Source: Bacteroidota bacterium | GTDB taxonomy: Bacteria > Bacteroidota > Bacteroidia > UKL13-3 | Assembly (NCBI GenBank): GCA_947507965.1 | Contig: CANNQU010000024.1 | Coordinates: forward strand, 1 to 43,567 | Reading direction: 5' to 3' | DNA length: 43,567 nt | Shown: positions 1-9,364 of the stretch, in pieces | Numbering within the stretch: the first letter of the stretch is position 1 | Layout: the number at the start of each line of letters is the position of its first letter | Notes under the pieces: generated by a model | Seen by the model: only the letters and a program-made list of their open reading frames with translations | Told to the model about the DNA's origin: nothing | The model's database searches: none | Program-made: the position numbers and the translations under genes

Positions 1-190
1 CTCCAAATTGCTCATTATAAAACTTGTTTTTTGAAGCGCGAAGATAATTGTTAATTCTTAATTGGAAACGCTTTAATGACCCCGTATTTCAACGTAGAAT
101 TATCATCACCAAAAGCTACTTGCGTTGCCATTATGAGAAACTTGAAAATTAGGTTACCCCTTGTTCTTGATGCTGTTTTTTACACGCAAC
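1..190. other. Window edge with no supported gene
   Basis: This stretch lies downstream of the glycosyltransferase gene (which reads on the minus strand). The only short reading frame I noticed is a 26-codon ATG frame on the minus strand (positions 131 to 51), with no family resemblance. I see no clear terminator hairpin. The real neighbour on this side probably lies outside the window. Confidence 0.4.
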
Positions 191-1144
191 CTATTCATTT
201 GGCAACACCTCCCCGGCCTTGCTTACCTCATCAACCACAAAATTAGGCCGGCCACGGGCAGCATCAAGTGCTCTCCATACATATTCGCCTATAATACCTA
301 AAGCCACCATTTGAAAAGAAGCAACAAAAAGAAAGGTAACCATCATGGCCGTCCAGCCTTCTACCTTTATATTTCCCATTATCCGAGAGAAAATGATAAA
401 AACGCCATAGATAAAAGAAATGCTTCCAAGAAGCAACCCAACAAAAGTAATTAAACGAATGGGGGTAAAAGAAAACGAAACAAACGAGTCAATAAACAAT
501 TTTATTTTTTTAGATAGAGTCCATCTCGATGTGCCCACTTCCCTTTTTCGACGAGTGTATGGAATGTTTACAAAATCGTAATCGAGCCACGACAATAAAT
601 AAATTTGATTGGTATTGCGTTCATTTATCTTCACTACATCCTCTCGAAGTTGTTTATCGAAAAGCACCAAGTCGAAGCCCCCTGTAGGTACATTCTTTAG
701 TGCATATTTTTTAATTAGTCGGTGGTAGGTGTTGGAGAAAAGCTTCTGCATAAATCCCTCCTCTCGATTCGCTCTATTGGCCACAACAAACTTTATACCC
801 TTACGCCAATAGGAAACCATCTTGGGTATCAATTCTGGAGGATCTTGAAGGTCCGCAGCGAGGATAACATTACAATCGCCTGTGGCATGATGCATTCCGG
901 CTAGGATGGCATTAAATGAGCCTACATTACCTGCTAACTTCACCAAGGTTACCTTTTCCGGAAACTGACTTTTGAAATTCTTTAACTCGAGGTAGGTATT
1001 ATCTTTACTTCCATCGTCAACCATCACATACTCAAAGGTAAAGTCCTGGTCAAAATTCTTTTCATTCGCAATAAGCTCTTGGGCCATCATCGGAATGTTG
1101 GCTTCGTTGAAGTAACAAGGAATTATTATTGAAATTTTTGGCAT
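191..1144 (-). CDS. Membrane-anchored family 2 glycosyltransferase (DPM1/GtrB/ArnC-like)
   Basis: This 317-residue protein has an N-terminal GT-A domain of glycosyltransferase family 2: a SIIIPCYFNE opening, a VDDGS motif near residues 42-46 and an ADLQD metal and nucleotide-sugar site near 97-101. Two hydrophobic segments follow, at about residues 232-253 and 266-290. That layout is typical of enzymes that move a sugar from a nucleotide donor to polyprenyl phosphate on the inner face of the cytoplasmic membrane (DPM1, GtrB, ArnC group). The sugar and the downstream use (glycan, lipid A or O-antigen decoration) cannot be read from the sequence. The start is the ATG at 1144, with a TATATTTG promoter box just upstream. 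It stands alone on its strand here, with the gldJ terminator separating it from the T9SS genes. Confidence 0.85.
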   Translation of the reverse strand: MPKISIIIPCYFNEANIPMMAQELIANEKNFDQDFTFEYVMVDDGSKDNTYLELKNFKSQFPEKVTLVKLAGNVGSFNAILAGMHHATGDCNVILAADLQDPPELIPKMVSYWRKGIKFVVANRANREEGFMQKLFSNTYHRLIKKYALKNVPTGGFDLVLFDKQLREDVVKINERNTNQIYLLSWLDYDFVNIPYTRRKREVGTSRWTLSKKIKLFIDSFVSFSFTPIRLITFVGLLLGSISFIYGVFIIFSRIMGNIKVEGWTAMMVTFLFVASFQMVALGIIGEYVWRALDAARGRPNFVVDEVSKAGEVLPNE

Positions 1145-1157
1145 ATCGTTACGTATG

Positions 1158-1165
1158 CAAATATA
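1158..1165 (-). promoter_or_regulatory. Bacteroidota -7 promoter box (TATATTTG) for the glycosyltransferase
   Basis: Read on the minus strand this is TATATTTG, a perfect match to the TAnnTTTG box of Bacteroidota sigma-ABfr promoters. It ends 13 nt before the ATG at 1144, which implies a very short leader. No convincing -33 TTG lies at the expected spacing, so the call rests on the -7 box and its position. Confidence 0.5.
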
Positions 1166-1191
1166 AATTTTGCAACGACATGTTTTAAAAT

Positions 1192-1222
1192 AAAAAAGCC
1201 ATACAATAAATTGTATGGCTTT
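1192..1222 (-). terminator. Intrinsic terminator downstream of gldJ
   Basis: A 12-bp perfect stem (positions 1195-1206 with 1211-1222) around a 4-nt TAAA loop is followed on the minus strand by a run of T. It sits 17 bases after the stop codon of the gldJ-like gene, so it probably ends the porP-gldJ transcript before the glycosyltransferase promoter. Confidence 0.75.
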
Positions 1223-1239
1223 AAATTTTCAGTTATCAA

Positions 1240-2706
1240 TTAATACCCACTACCTTTCTTCTTTTTCTGATTATTACCTTTGGCACCGCCTAAACGCTCC
1301 ATACAACAGCGGAAACCAATCGTACTGGTTGATTGTGTTTCTTCAAGAAACCGACGAGTTCCTGGAGTTAACCAATAGGCTCTATCGTTCCATGAACCTC
1401 CTTTATATACACGTGCTTTATTATTAATTAAAGTCGCTGTTCCGTAATCATATTTTTGTTCATCGCTTTGATAGCTTTCTTCATCCAGAAATCCAATATT
1501 ATCCGCTTTTTTATAGTTGTGACGATTGGTGTTCTCCTCTGCTGTAACATCACGATATTTTAATCGACCTAAGGAATCCTTTTCCATCACATAACCATCC
1601 GGATCTAATTGTTTTGTTTTATACACATTACCACGAAAGGCACGGAAATCGGTTACATCTTCCCCTGTCAACGGACGATAAATATCCATCACCCATTCGC
1701 TCACGTTTCCAGCCATATTATACAATCCGAAATCGTTCGGATAGTTTGACTTTACGGGTGTTGTGATGAAACCATTATCATTTAATTTACTTGCAATACC
1801 CGCATTATCACCTCGTCCTCGTTTAAAGTTAGCCATAATTTCACCCCGACGTTTCTCTGGCGACTCCGCTCTAACCGTTAACCCATTCCATGGATATACC
1901 CGTCGAGTATTAATATTCTCTTCTCCTTTATTCGCATTTCCTGAAACAGCGGAAGCAGCATATTCCCATTCCGCCTCTGTAGGTAACCGGTAATCAGGTA
2001 AAAATATTCCATCTTCAACACGTACCTTACGAGTGCCCGCACCGCTAGGATCTAAATCTTTCAATTGTCCTTTTTCTCTTGCCGATCCTTCATACTGTCC
2101 ATGCAAGTATGCTTCTGTATTAAATACGTCAGCATCCCTTTGTTCTGGATTTGGATTAAGAATTCCTTCCCGTATTAAAATCATTTCATTTACTCGATCG
2201 GTACGCCATTCGCAAAAACGACTTGCTTGTATCCAACTAACGCCTACCACCGGATAATCCATATAAGAAGGGTGACGTAAATAAGCATTGACATAAGGCT
2301 CATTATAAGCCAGCTTATTACGCCATGCAAGCGTATCTGGCAATGCGAGACTATGTACCAAGGGAACTTCTACATACGTGCGGCTCAACCAATAAAGGTA
2401 TTCAAGGTATTGGAAATTGGAAATTTCAGCCTCATCCATATAAAAACTAGGCACGGTTATGCGTCGTTCTAAGTTATTATTGTCATAAAGAACATCCTGT
2501 TCTTGAGAGCCCATCGTAAAAGTACCACCTGGTACTAAAATCAGATTAGGTCCCGTTTCTTGACCGGGGTAGTTATATCTTTGAAAACCGCCCCATTTCG
2601 CATCGTTTAAGTTCCATCCGGTAGTTGATGATTTTTGCTTAGAACACGAGGTGGATAAGAGCGCGAAGGCCAGTATTCCAATAATAGTTAATTTGAATCC
2701 TTTCAT
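1240..2706 (-). CDS. gldJ: Gliding motility/T9SS lipoprotein GldJ (FGE-sulfatase fold)
   Basis: This 488-residue lipoprotein has an N-terminal signal with lipobox LSTSC (Cys21), so it should sit in the cell envelope facing the periplasm. The rest is a formylglycine-generating-enzyme-like (FGE/sulfatase-modifying factor) fold: a GGTFTMGS entry near residue 60, YRLPTEAEWEYAA in the middle, NMAGNVSEWVMD, and KGGSWNDRAYW with GFRCCMERL at the end. GldJ and GldK share this fold. GldJ is preferred because porU and porV lie close by, as they do next to gldJ in Flavobacterium, whereas gldK normally heads gldKLMN. GldJ is needed for gliding and for T9SS function and stabilises other Gld proteins. The porP-like gene lies 82 bp upstream on the same strand, so the two may be co-transcribed. 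The C-terminus is Lys-rich. GldK remains the alternative. Confidence 0.8.
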   Translation of the reverse strand: MKGFKLTIIGILAFALLSTSCSKQKSSTTGWNLNDAKWGGFQRYNYPGQETGPNLILVPGGTFTMGSQEQDVLYDNNNLERRITVPSFYMDEAEISNFQYLEYLYWLSRTYVEVPLVHSLALPDTLAWRNKLAYNEPYVNAYLRHPSYMDYPVVGVSWIQASRFCEWRTDRVNEMILIREGILNPNPEQRDADVFNTEAYLHGQYEGSAREKGQLKDLDPSGAGTRKVRVEDGIFLPDYRLPTEAEWEYAASAVSGNANKGEENINTRRVYPWNGLTVRAESPEKRRGEIMANFKRGRGDNAGIASKLNDNGFITTPVKSNYPNDFGLYNMAGNVSEWVMDIYRPLTGEDVTDFRAFRGNVYKTKQLDPDGYVMEKDSLGRLKYRDVTAEENTNRHNYKKADNIGFLDEESYQSDEQKYDYGTATLINNKARVYKGGSWNDRAYWLTPGTRRFLEETQSTSTIGFRCCMERLGGAKGNNQKKKKGSGY

Positions 2707-2788
2707 GGTGTATTTTGAAATTTACAATGCCTATAACGGCATCTTATAAACTTATATTGTGCAAGTATAGTAAAAAAAAATTAAATCG

Positions 2789-3772
2789 TTAAAATCCAGG
2801 GCATTTTAAAGGTCTATATCTACGTGTGGGTGAACGAGTTTGACAAAACTGGTAGGTTGCCGTAAGTTCATGTGCTGTTTTTCCTGCACTACGTAAATTA
2901 GATACGGTAAAGTCGGCACTATAGCCGAATTTAAAATCACCCTGACGGAATCCAATTAATGCAATCAATGCATCGGAGTTAGGTACCGTTTGACGGAACC
3001 ATAGACCGGCTACCAATGGCCCTTTATTGAGGTAAAAACCAATATTAACCTGGCTAAATTTACCTTGAGACATAATTAAAATGTTAGGTGAAAAAGTCGC
3101 TTCCGGTTCCCGTTTGTCATCCAAAGGAATAACCAATCCACCATGAATCGTAAAACGGCGTGGCAGCGTTGTTCCTTCCAATGTTCCACCAAAAAAAGAT
3201 TGACTAGGCTCGGTTATATTATGGCAGGCAAAGCCAGCGTAAAATTTGGATGAATAAATGAGCGCTCCAGCAGCAAAATTAGCGGCCGTAACCGATTTAT
3301 CGATACGCGTTTCATTGGTTGGATTTACAAACCCCAATTGTGCAATAATTTGATCGCCCCAATGCAGTTTATCCCACTGCAATGATTTCTGATAAAAACC
3401 AGCCTGAAACCCAAAACGAAAATTAACCCCACTTCCTGTTTCTAATTCATAGGCATAAGCCGCATTGATATGATTGGCGGTTAATACCCCTTCGCCCGCT
3501 TTGTCATTGGTAAACATTAGCCCAAAACCACCTCCAATTTCTCTCACCCGTTGATCATACGAGGCGTTAAAGGTTTCAAAACCACCAGGTAACCCATAAT
3601 ATTGCATGCGATACGCTAAAGCGATTCTACCACATTCGCTCCCGGCAAAAGCTGGATTGGTATATAAAGGATTGGCGTAAAATTGAGAAAATTCAGGATC
3701 CTGAGCCTTCATTTGAATGGCAGTAATAAGGAGTATTACTGTGATTATTCCGATACGTAGTTTATTCAACAT
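2789..3772 (-). CDS. Type IX secretion membrane protein, PorP/SprF family
   Basis: This 327-residue protein has a signal peptide ending near MKAQDPEFSQFYANPLYTNPAFAG, which is the family hallmark of PorP/SprF outer-membrane proteins (DPxFSQFY...NPAFAG). The body alternates short amphipathic strands consistent with a beta-barrel, and the tail ends in CPGF, a common ending in the family. PorP/SprF proteins work with the T9SS, either in the core machine (PorP with PorK and PorE) or in helping one specific cargo. Bacteroidota usually have many paralogues, so I cannot say which role applies. It is divergent from porU and reads towards gldJ. Its ATG follows a well-formed promoter by only 5 nt. Confidence 0.85.
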   Translation of the reverse strand: MLNKLRIGIITVILLITAIQMKAQDPEFSQFYANPLYTNPAFAGSECGRIALAYRMQYYGLPGGFETFNASYDQRVREIGGGFGLMFTNDKAGEGVLTANHINAAYAYELETGSGVNFRFGFQAGFYQKSLQWDKLHWGDQIIAQLGFVNPTNETRIDKSVTAANFAAGALIYSSKFYAGFACHNITEPSQSFFGGTLEGTTLPRRFTIHGGLVIPLDDKREPEATFSPNILIMSQGKFSQVNIGFYLNKGPLVAGLWFRQTVPNSDALIALIGFRQGDFKFGYSADFTVSNLRSAGKTAHELTATYQFCQTRSPTRRYRPLKCPGF

Positions 3773-3777
3773 GTTTA

Positions 3778-3808
3778 CAAATATATATGAATGAAATTGA
3801 AATACAAA
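3778..3808 (-). promoter_or_regulatory. Bacteroidota promoter (TTTG - 19 nt - TATATTTG) for the porP/sprF-like gene
   Basis: On the minus strand a TTTG (-33 region, 3805-3808) is separated by 19 nt from a perfect TATATTTG box (3778-3785). Both elements and the spacing match the Bacteroidota consensus. The -7 box ends 5 nt before the ATG at 3772, so transcription should begin at or next to the start codon, giving a leaderless or nearly leaderless mRNA. Confidence 0.7.
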
Positions 3809-4037
3809 AAGATTTTATAAATCCACAAAAAGCAGGAATTATAGGTGCACGAAAATTAAACCAGCGAAGTGGTTAACAGGGGTGAAAAAAATCTACAATG
3901 ACCCATCTAGTAAAAATTACGGTCAAATTACCGTCATTATAATGCCCAATCCAAATAAAAATGAGAAGTTTACGTTTATGCGTCAAAACTTAATTAATTT
4001 TACCAACGCATACCTGCCATTAACAATATAGCATTAT

Positions 4038-7000
4038 ATGATGAAACGATTTTCATTGCTTTTTATTTTACTTTTGTTTATACCCTATTTATGCCGGTCG
4101 CAACAAATCGTTAAACGCTCCAAAACCATGCATTGGCGGTACGAAAATGTGGCTCTAAAACGAGGGGCGAAACCTACTCCGGTGATCACTGCAGAGGAGG
4201 CGTTTTTAAATGATCAGGCCTTACCCATCGTGCTCTTTGAGTTCGATCTGGAACAGCAAGGCGAAATAACAGTGGAAATAAAAAGCAGTAAAACGAGTGT
4301 CGTCGACCCCACCCTTCTAGCCCCATCAATACAATCCAATATTCCTGCTGAGTTTACCTATAAAACGAGCTATTCTACACGAAACAAAAAACCAATATTA
4401 ACCATCGCCATTATTGGCTTACGCAGAATCAACAACGATAAAATAGAAGTACCCACCGAGCTGGAGGTTGTACTCACCATAACACCTTCATTAAATAAAA
4501 CGATTGGCAGCACGATCTTTAAATCAAATTCAATCTTGTCGCAAGGAAACATTTACAAATTAGCCATTAGCAATAGCGGTTTGTACAAATTGGATTATAC
4601 CTTTTTAAAGAATTTAGGCTATGATATGAATGCCATCAACCCGAAAAACATACATATCTTCGGAAAAGGAGGTGGAATGTTGCCTCGGGCCAACAACGCC
4701 TTCAGGGAAGATGATGTACCCGAAAACGCCATCTACGTGAACGGAGAAGCCGATTCAAAATTCGACGTCTCTGATTATGTTGTTTTTTACGGAAAAAGCC
4801 AAACGATCTGGAATTATTCCAATGGCAAATACACTCATGTGAGTAATTACTATGAAGAAACAACCTATTATTTTTTAAGTATCGATGCGATGGCCGGAAA
4901 GAGGGTTTCTCTTTTAGCCGACCCCATAGGAATACCGAACCTAACGGTAACCGCGGGAGATGAATACGTTGTTCATGAATTAAACAAAGTGAACGATTAT
5001 CAAAGCGGAGCCGAACTTCTTGGTGAATCATTTAATAAAGTAACGTCGCAAAACTTTTCATTTACAATTCCCGATTTAATTACTACCGAGCCTATTGTAT
5101 TTCGTTCGTCGGAAGTAGCGCATTCTGTGTCGACACCTACTACTTTTAGCATCTCGAACAATGCCGTACCGATAGGCTTTCGTGTTTGTAATTCTATTTT
5201 AGAAGGCTTCGATCAACCCTATTATTCCACGGTAAGTACCATTGAAAATTCCTTCCTTTCGGGAACCGGCAACTTAAATATAAATTATGTATTTAATAAA
5301 AACGGTAATAACGAAGCCCGCGGCTGGCTTGATTTTTTCGAAGTAATCGCCCGTAGAAGTTTAATTCAGGGTGGCGGACAAATGGGATTTAGAGATGCAA
5401 GGAGTGTTGCCTCGTCCAATATCTCTCAGTTTAATTTATCGACTTCGCAGTTCAGTATCGTTTGGGATGTTACGGACTGCACGAATATAAAACAGATAAA
5501 CAGCACCTATAACAGTGGTATTACCTCGTTTAAAATAGCAACCCCCACATTACACGAGTTCATGAGCTTTGTAGATGCATCTTCGAACTTTTTTGTGCCG
5601 CAATCACATGGAGCCGTTGCGAATCAAAATTTACATTCTGCTGCTTTTGCCGATTTGATTATTGTGTCACACCCTGATTTTTTAGCCCAGGCCAATCGGT
5701 TGGCAGCGCATCGCAGGCAGCACGACGGACTGCGGGTATTGGTTACGACGCCACAGTTAATTTACAATGAGTTTAGCAGCGGAGCACAGGATATCACAGC
5801 GATACGGGAACTCCTTAGAATGTTCTATAATAAAGCAACAACGCCTGCTGATGAACCGAAGTATTTATTGCTATTCGGCGATGCCTCTTTTAATTATAAA
5901 GAGTCGAAGGTTTATATTGAAGCCGACAACAGAATATATGACAACACGAACTACGTGCCAACCTATGAATCGGATAATTATTACGACACCGACTCCTATG
6001 CAAGCGATGATTATTTTGGCCTGCTCGACGACGACGAAGGATTATGGCTTCCGAATACTTTTGAAGCGTTGGATATTGGAATAGGCAGGCTTCCTGTTGG
6101 CAATGCCACTCAAGCGGAGCAGATGGTTGACAAAATACTACGATATGAAAGCCCGGAAGCCTTAGGAGAGTGGCGCAACAATTTAATGTACATTGCCGAC
6201 GATCAGGATTATAATAGTCATTTAAATGAATCGCAGCAAGTTTCTGAATTCGTCGCTTTGGCACACCCCGACTTCAACCAGAATAAAATTTATTTAGATG
6301 CGTACAAACAAATTTCATTAGGTAGTGGATATGCTTACCCCGATGCAACAGATGCCGTAAACAGAGGAATACAACGGGGGACATTGGTATTCAACTACAC
6401 AGGACATGGAAGTAGCATTCAACTTGCACACGAGAGTTTGCTTACTTCAACAAGAGATATCATAAACTGGAAAAACAAAAATACACTACCTGTTTTTGTA
6501 ACGGCCACCTGTGAGTTTACAGAGTTCGACCATATTGCCAAGGTGAGCGCTGGAGAAAATGTATTATTAAATACCAAAGGAGGTGGTATTGCCTTACTTA
6601 CTACTACACGAGTGGCCTATAGCAATATAAACTTAGATTTAAACACCAACTTTAATAAGAACAATGCATTCGAAAAAACAGCCGATGGAGGAAGCCGATT
6701 AGGCGATATCATGAAGCTGACCAAAAACACGAATGCAAGAAATAATAGCCCTTCCAGTAAGCATTTTATATTACTTGGCGACCCAAGTTTACGTCTTGCG
6801 GTGCCGAAGTACAACGTGATAACTACAAAAATAAATAACAAAAATGTAACCGGTGCAAACGATACATTCAGTGCATTGCAAAAGGTTTCTATCGAAGGCT
6901 TAGTAGCCGATTTTCAGAACAATCCATTACTCAGCTTTAATGGTGAAGTGTCGATTACAATATATGATAAGCCCAGCAGTTACAGCACCTTAGCCAACGA

Positions 7001-7904
7001 TGCCGACAGCTATAAACAATCCTTTAGCATGCAAAAAAACTTTGTTTTTAAAGGCATAGCTGCGGTTGTTAATGGTAACTTTAAAATTGATTTAATTATT
7101 CCAAAAGACATCGTTTATAACTATGGACTGGGAAAGATAAGTTACTATGCTTCCGATAAAACAAATAATGTTGATGCCGCAGGAAGCTATATTAAAATAG
7201 TTATTGGTGGTTCTGATAACCATGTGGTATTGGATGACAAAGGGCCACAAGTACGATTGTTCATCAACGACACATCGTTCATGAATGGTGGTACAACGCA
7301 CCAAAATCCGATTCTTATCGCGAAATTATTTGATGAGAATGGCATTAACACCAGTGGCGTGAGCATAGGGCATGAAATGACTGCTATCATCGATTATGAC
7401 GAGTCGCATCCTGAGGTTCTAAATGATTTTTACGAAGGTACGTTAAACGATTTTCAGCGAGGAAGTCTTCATTTCCCTTACTATAATTTATCCTTAGGGA
7501 ATCACACCATAACGGTAAAAGTATGGGACATATACAATAATTCGGGAACGGGCCGTATTGATTTTATGGTGGTGGATAATACCCAATTAAAAATCAATAA
7601 ATTAATGTGTTATCCAAATCCATTCAATCCGAACAGCGGCAGTGCCATATTTAGTTTTGAGCACAATAAGGCTGATGAAGCACTGGAGGTTACCATTGAT
7701 ATTTATACCAGTGTTGGCGAAAAAATCCGTTCGCTTCATCTTCCGGCGAGCAATGGCAGTGCACGCTTCAATGAATTGGAGTGGAATGGGGAAAATGAGA
7801 TTGGCTCCCCTTTGTCGAGTGGCGCCTATATTTTTAAGGCAACGGTAAAAGATAAAGATGGCGCCATCGCCCAACAAGCAAGCCGATTGATTATTGTACG
7901 TTAA
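4038..7904 (+). CDS. porU: Type IX secretion system sortase PorU (C25 gingipain-like)
   Basis: This 1288-residue protein begins with a signal peptide (about 22 residues). A long N-terminal region leads into a C25 cysteine peptidase domain at about residues 510-880. The catalytic pair is visible: His790 in NYTGHGS and Cys825 in TATCEF. PorU is the sortase of the T9SS. It works at the cell surface, cuts the C-terminal domain from cargo proteins and transfers them to A-LPS. PorU itself ends in a domain resembling a T9SS type A sorting domain (MCYPNPFNPNSG near residue 1190, ending RLIIVR), as in Porphyromonas gingivalis, where it is kept rather than removed. The length is usual for the family. 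The gene is followed by porV, its outer-membrane anchor, 154 bp later. Confidence 0.95.
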   Translation: MMKRFSLLFILLLFIPYLCRSQQIVKRSKTMHWRYENVALKRGAKPTPVITAEEAFLNDQALPIVLFEFDLEQQGEITVEIKSSKTSVVDPTLLAPSIQSNIPAEFTYKTSYSTRNKKPILTIAIIGLRRINNDKIEVPTELEVVLTITPSLNKTIGSTIFKSNSILSQGNIYKLAISNSGLYKLDYTFLKNLGYDMNAINPKNIHIFGKGGGMLPRANNAFREDDVPENAIYVNGEADSKFDVSDYVVFYGKSQTIWNYSNGKYTHVSNYYEETTYYFLSIDAMAGKRVSLLADPIGIPNLTVTAGDEYVVHELNKVNDYQSGAELLGESFNKVTSQNFSFTIPDLITTEPIVFRSSEVAHSVSTPTTFSISNNAVPIGFRVCNSILEGFDQPYYSTVSTIENSFLSGTGNLNINYVFNKNGNNEARGWLDFFEVIARRSLIQGGGQMGFRDARSVASSNISQFNLSTSQFSIVWDVTDCTNIKQINSTYNSGITSFKIATPTLHEFMSFVDASSNFFVPQSHGAVANQNLHSAAFADLIIVSHPDFLAQANRLAAHRRQHDGLRVLVTTPQLIYNEFSSGAQDITAIRELLRMFYNKATTPADEPKYLLLFGDASFNYKESKVYIEADNRIYDNTNYVPTYESDNYYDTDSYASDDYFGLLDDDEGLWLPNTFEALDIGIGRLPVGNATQAEQMVDKILRYESPEALGEWRNNLMYIADDQDYNSHLNESQQVSEFVALAHPDFNQNKIYLDAYKQISLGSGYAYPDATDAVNRGIQRGTLVFNYTGHGSSIQLAHESLLTSTRDIINWKNKNTLPVFVTATCEFTEFDHIAKVSAGENVLLNTKGGGIALLTTTRVAYSNINLDLNTNFNKNNAFEKTADGGSRLGDIMKLTKNTNARNNSPSSKHFILLGDPSLRLAVPKYNVITTKINNKNVTGANDTFSALQKVSIEGLVADFQNNPLLSFNGEVSITIYDKPSSYSTLANDADSYKQSFSMQKNFVFKGIAAVVNGNFKIDLIIPKDIVYNYGLGKISYYASDKTNNVDAAGSYIKIVIGGSDNHVVLDDKGPQVRLFINDTSFMNGGTTHQNPILIAKLFDENGINTSGVSIGHEMTAIIDYDESHPEVLNDFYEGTLNDFQRGSLHFPYYNLSLGNHTITVKVWDIYNNSGTGRIDFMVVDNTQLKINKLMCYPNPFNPNSGSAIFSFEHNKADEALEVTIDIYTSVGEKIRSLHLPASNGSARFNELEWNGENEIGSPLSSGAYIFKATVKDKDGAIAQQASRLIIVR

Positions 7905-7956
7905 ACAAGATGTTCGTTGTGGAACAATAGCATTTTTATATATTTAAAAAATAGAT

Positions 7957-7964
7957 TATGTTTG
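7957..7964 (+). promoter_or_regulatory. -7 promoter box (TATGTTTG) in the porU-porV gap
   Basis: This is a perfect TAnnTTTG box in the 154-bp gap between porU and porV, about 95 nt before the porV ATG. It would let porV be transcribed separately from porU. The -33 region is only T-rich, without a clear TTG. Confidence 0.45.
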
Positions 7965-8058
7965 TAACCTATCAAATGTTAACAAACTCCTTATTCCAAT
8001 AGATGAAGCACATTTACCTTAATTAATAACCATTCAACGAGGTAAACTCATTTTCAAT

Positions 8059-9282
8059 ATGAACAAATTAAAACATTTCGTTTTAGGAGTGATAGCTTGC
8101 ACCACGATGGTTGCAGCACAAGGTCAAACTAAAATAACAAGCAAAAATCAATTATTGGGTTCGCGTAATGTAATCACGACGTCGGTTCCTTTTTTAACCA
8201 TTACACCCGATGCTCGTGCGGCCGGGATGGCCGATTGTGGTGTTGCAACCTATGCTGATGTAAACTCCATGCATTTTAATCCAGCCAAATATGCCTTTGT
8301 AGAAAAAAAAGGAGGGTTGGGTATATCCTACACCCCGTGGTTACGCCAATTGGTACCTGATGTTTCTTTAAGCTATATCTCTATATATGGTAAATTAGAT
8401 GACTATTCCGCTGGGGCATTAACCATGCGTTATTTCTCTTTAGGAAGTATTCAGTTTACCGACGATTACGGGGCTTCCCTAGGCGACCAAAAGCCAAATG
8501 AATTTGCTCTTGATGGGGCTTATGCCAGAAAGCTGGGTGAAAAATTTTCAATGGGTGTTGCCTTACGTTTCATCTATTCGAATTTAGTTCCCAATCTGCC
8601 ATCTGCAAGTTCCGTTACGGTGAAGCCAGGAGTGAGTGGGGCCGGCGACATTTCAGCCTATTACAAAAGCGACACGAAATTTTCGGGGCGAAAAACAACC
8701 GTTGCCTTTGGTGCTATTATTCAAAATATGGGAGCTAAAATTAGTTATACTAATTCTCAGAATAAAGATTTTATCCCAACCACATTAAGACTAGGAGCGA
8801 GTGCAAATATGGAACTAGACCAGTATAATATGTTAATGATTACGGCTGAAATAAATAAGTTAATGGTTCCTACCTTGCCTTACTACCTAAAGAACGCGGC
8901 TGGAGGTGATAGCCTTGATGCGGCTGGAAATCCCCGTGTTAAGTTTGGAAAGAACGCGAATGTTGGTGTGGTAAAAGGGATGTACCAATCCTTTTACGAT
9001 GCACCCGGTGGATTTAAAGAAGAATTAAAAGAGTATAATTGGAGTCTTGGCGCCGAGTATTGGTATGACAAACAATTTGCCATTCGTACGGGTTTCTTTC
9101 ATGAGCCACTTACCAAAGGAAACCGTAAATACTTCACCTTCGGTGCTGGATTACGTTATAATGTGTTTGGGTTAGATTTTACGTATCTTGTGCCTTTAGG
9201 ACAACAACACCCGCTTCAAAACACGTTACGATTTAGTTTAATATTTGACTTTGAAGCTTTTAAAAAGCAGAAAGAATATTAA
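8059..9282 (+). CDS. porV: Type IX secretion outer-membrane protein PorV (LptO)
   Basis: This 407-residue protein has a signal peptide of about 20-22 residues followed by the family's opening, TSVPFLTITPDARAAGMAD (about residues 41-59). It is a FadL-like 14-strand outer-membrane barrel. PorV shuttles folded cargo from the SprA/Sov translocon to the PorU sortase and anchors PorU at the surface. The position directly after porU is the standard arrangement in T9SS genomes and supports the call over PorV paralogues. The length is typical (about 390-410 residues). Confidence 0.93.
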   Translation: MNKLKHFVLGVIACTTMVAAQGQTKITSKNQLLGSRNVITTSVPFLTITPDARAAGMADCGVATYADVNSMHFNPAKYAFVEKKGGLGISYTPWLRQLVPDVSLSYISIYGKLDDYSAGALTMRYFSLGSIQFTDDYGASLGDQKPNEFALDGAYARKLGEKFSMGVALRFIYSNLVPNLPSASSVTVKPGVSGAGDISAYYKSDTKFSGRKTTVAFGAIIQNMGAKISYTNSQNKDFIPTTLRLGASANMELDQYNMLMITAEINKLMVPTLPYYLKNAAGGDSLDAAGNPRVKFGKNANVGVVKGMYQSFYDAPGGFKEELKEYNWSLGAEYWYDKQFAIRTGFFHEPLTKGNRKYFTFGAGLRYNVFGLDFTYLVPLGQQHPLQNTLRFSLIFDFEAFKKQKEY

Positions 9283-9364
9283 GCAAAAGGGCATTTTGCA
9301 TCACTCGTATGAAGTACGTACGATGTTTAATTAAAAGGAAATAGCTTATAACCCAAAAAACATT

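Noticed and set aside
51-131. 26-codon ATG frame on the minus strand near the window start
   Set aside because: It is too short, with no promoter, conserved motif or known small-protein family.
9283-9299. Small hairpin GCAAAA/TTTTGC after porV as a terminator
   Set aside because: The stem is weak and AT-rich with no T run, so read-through into ispF is likely.
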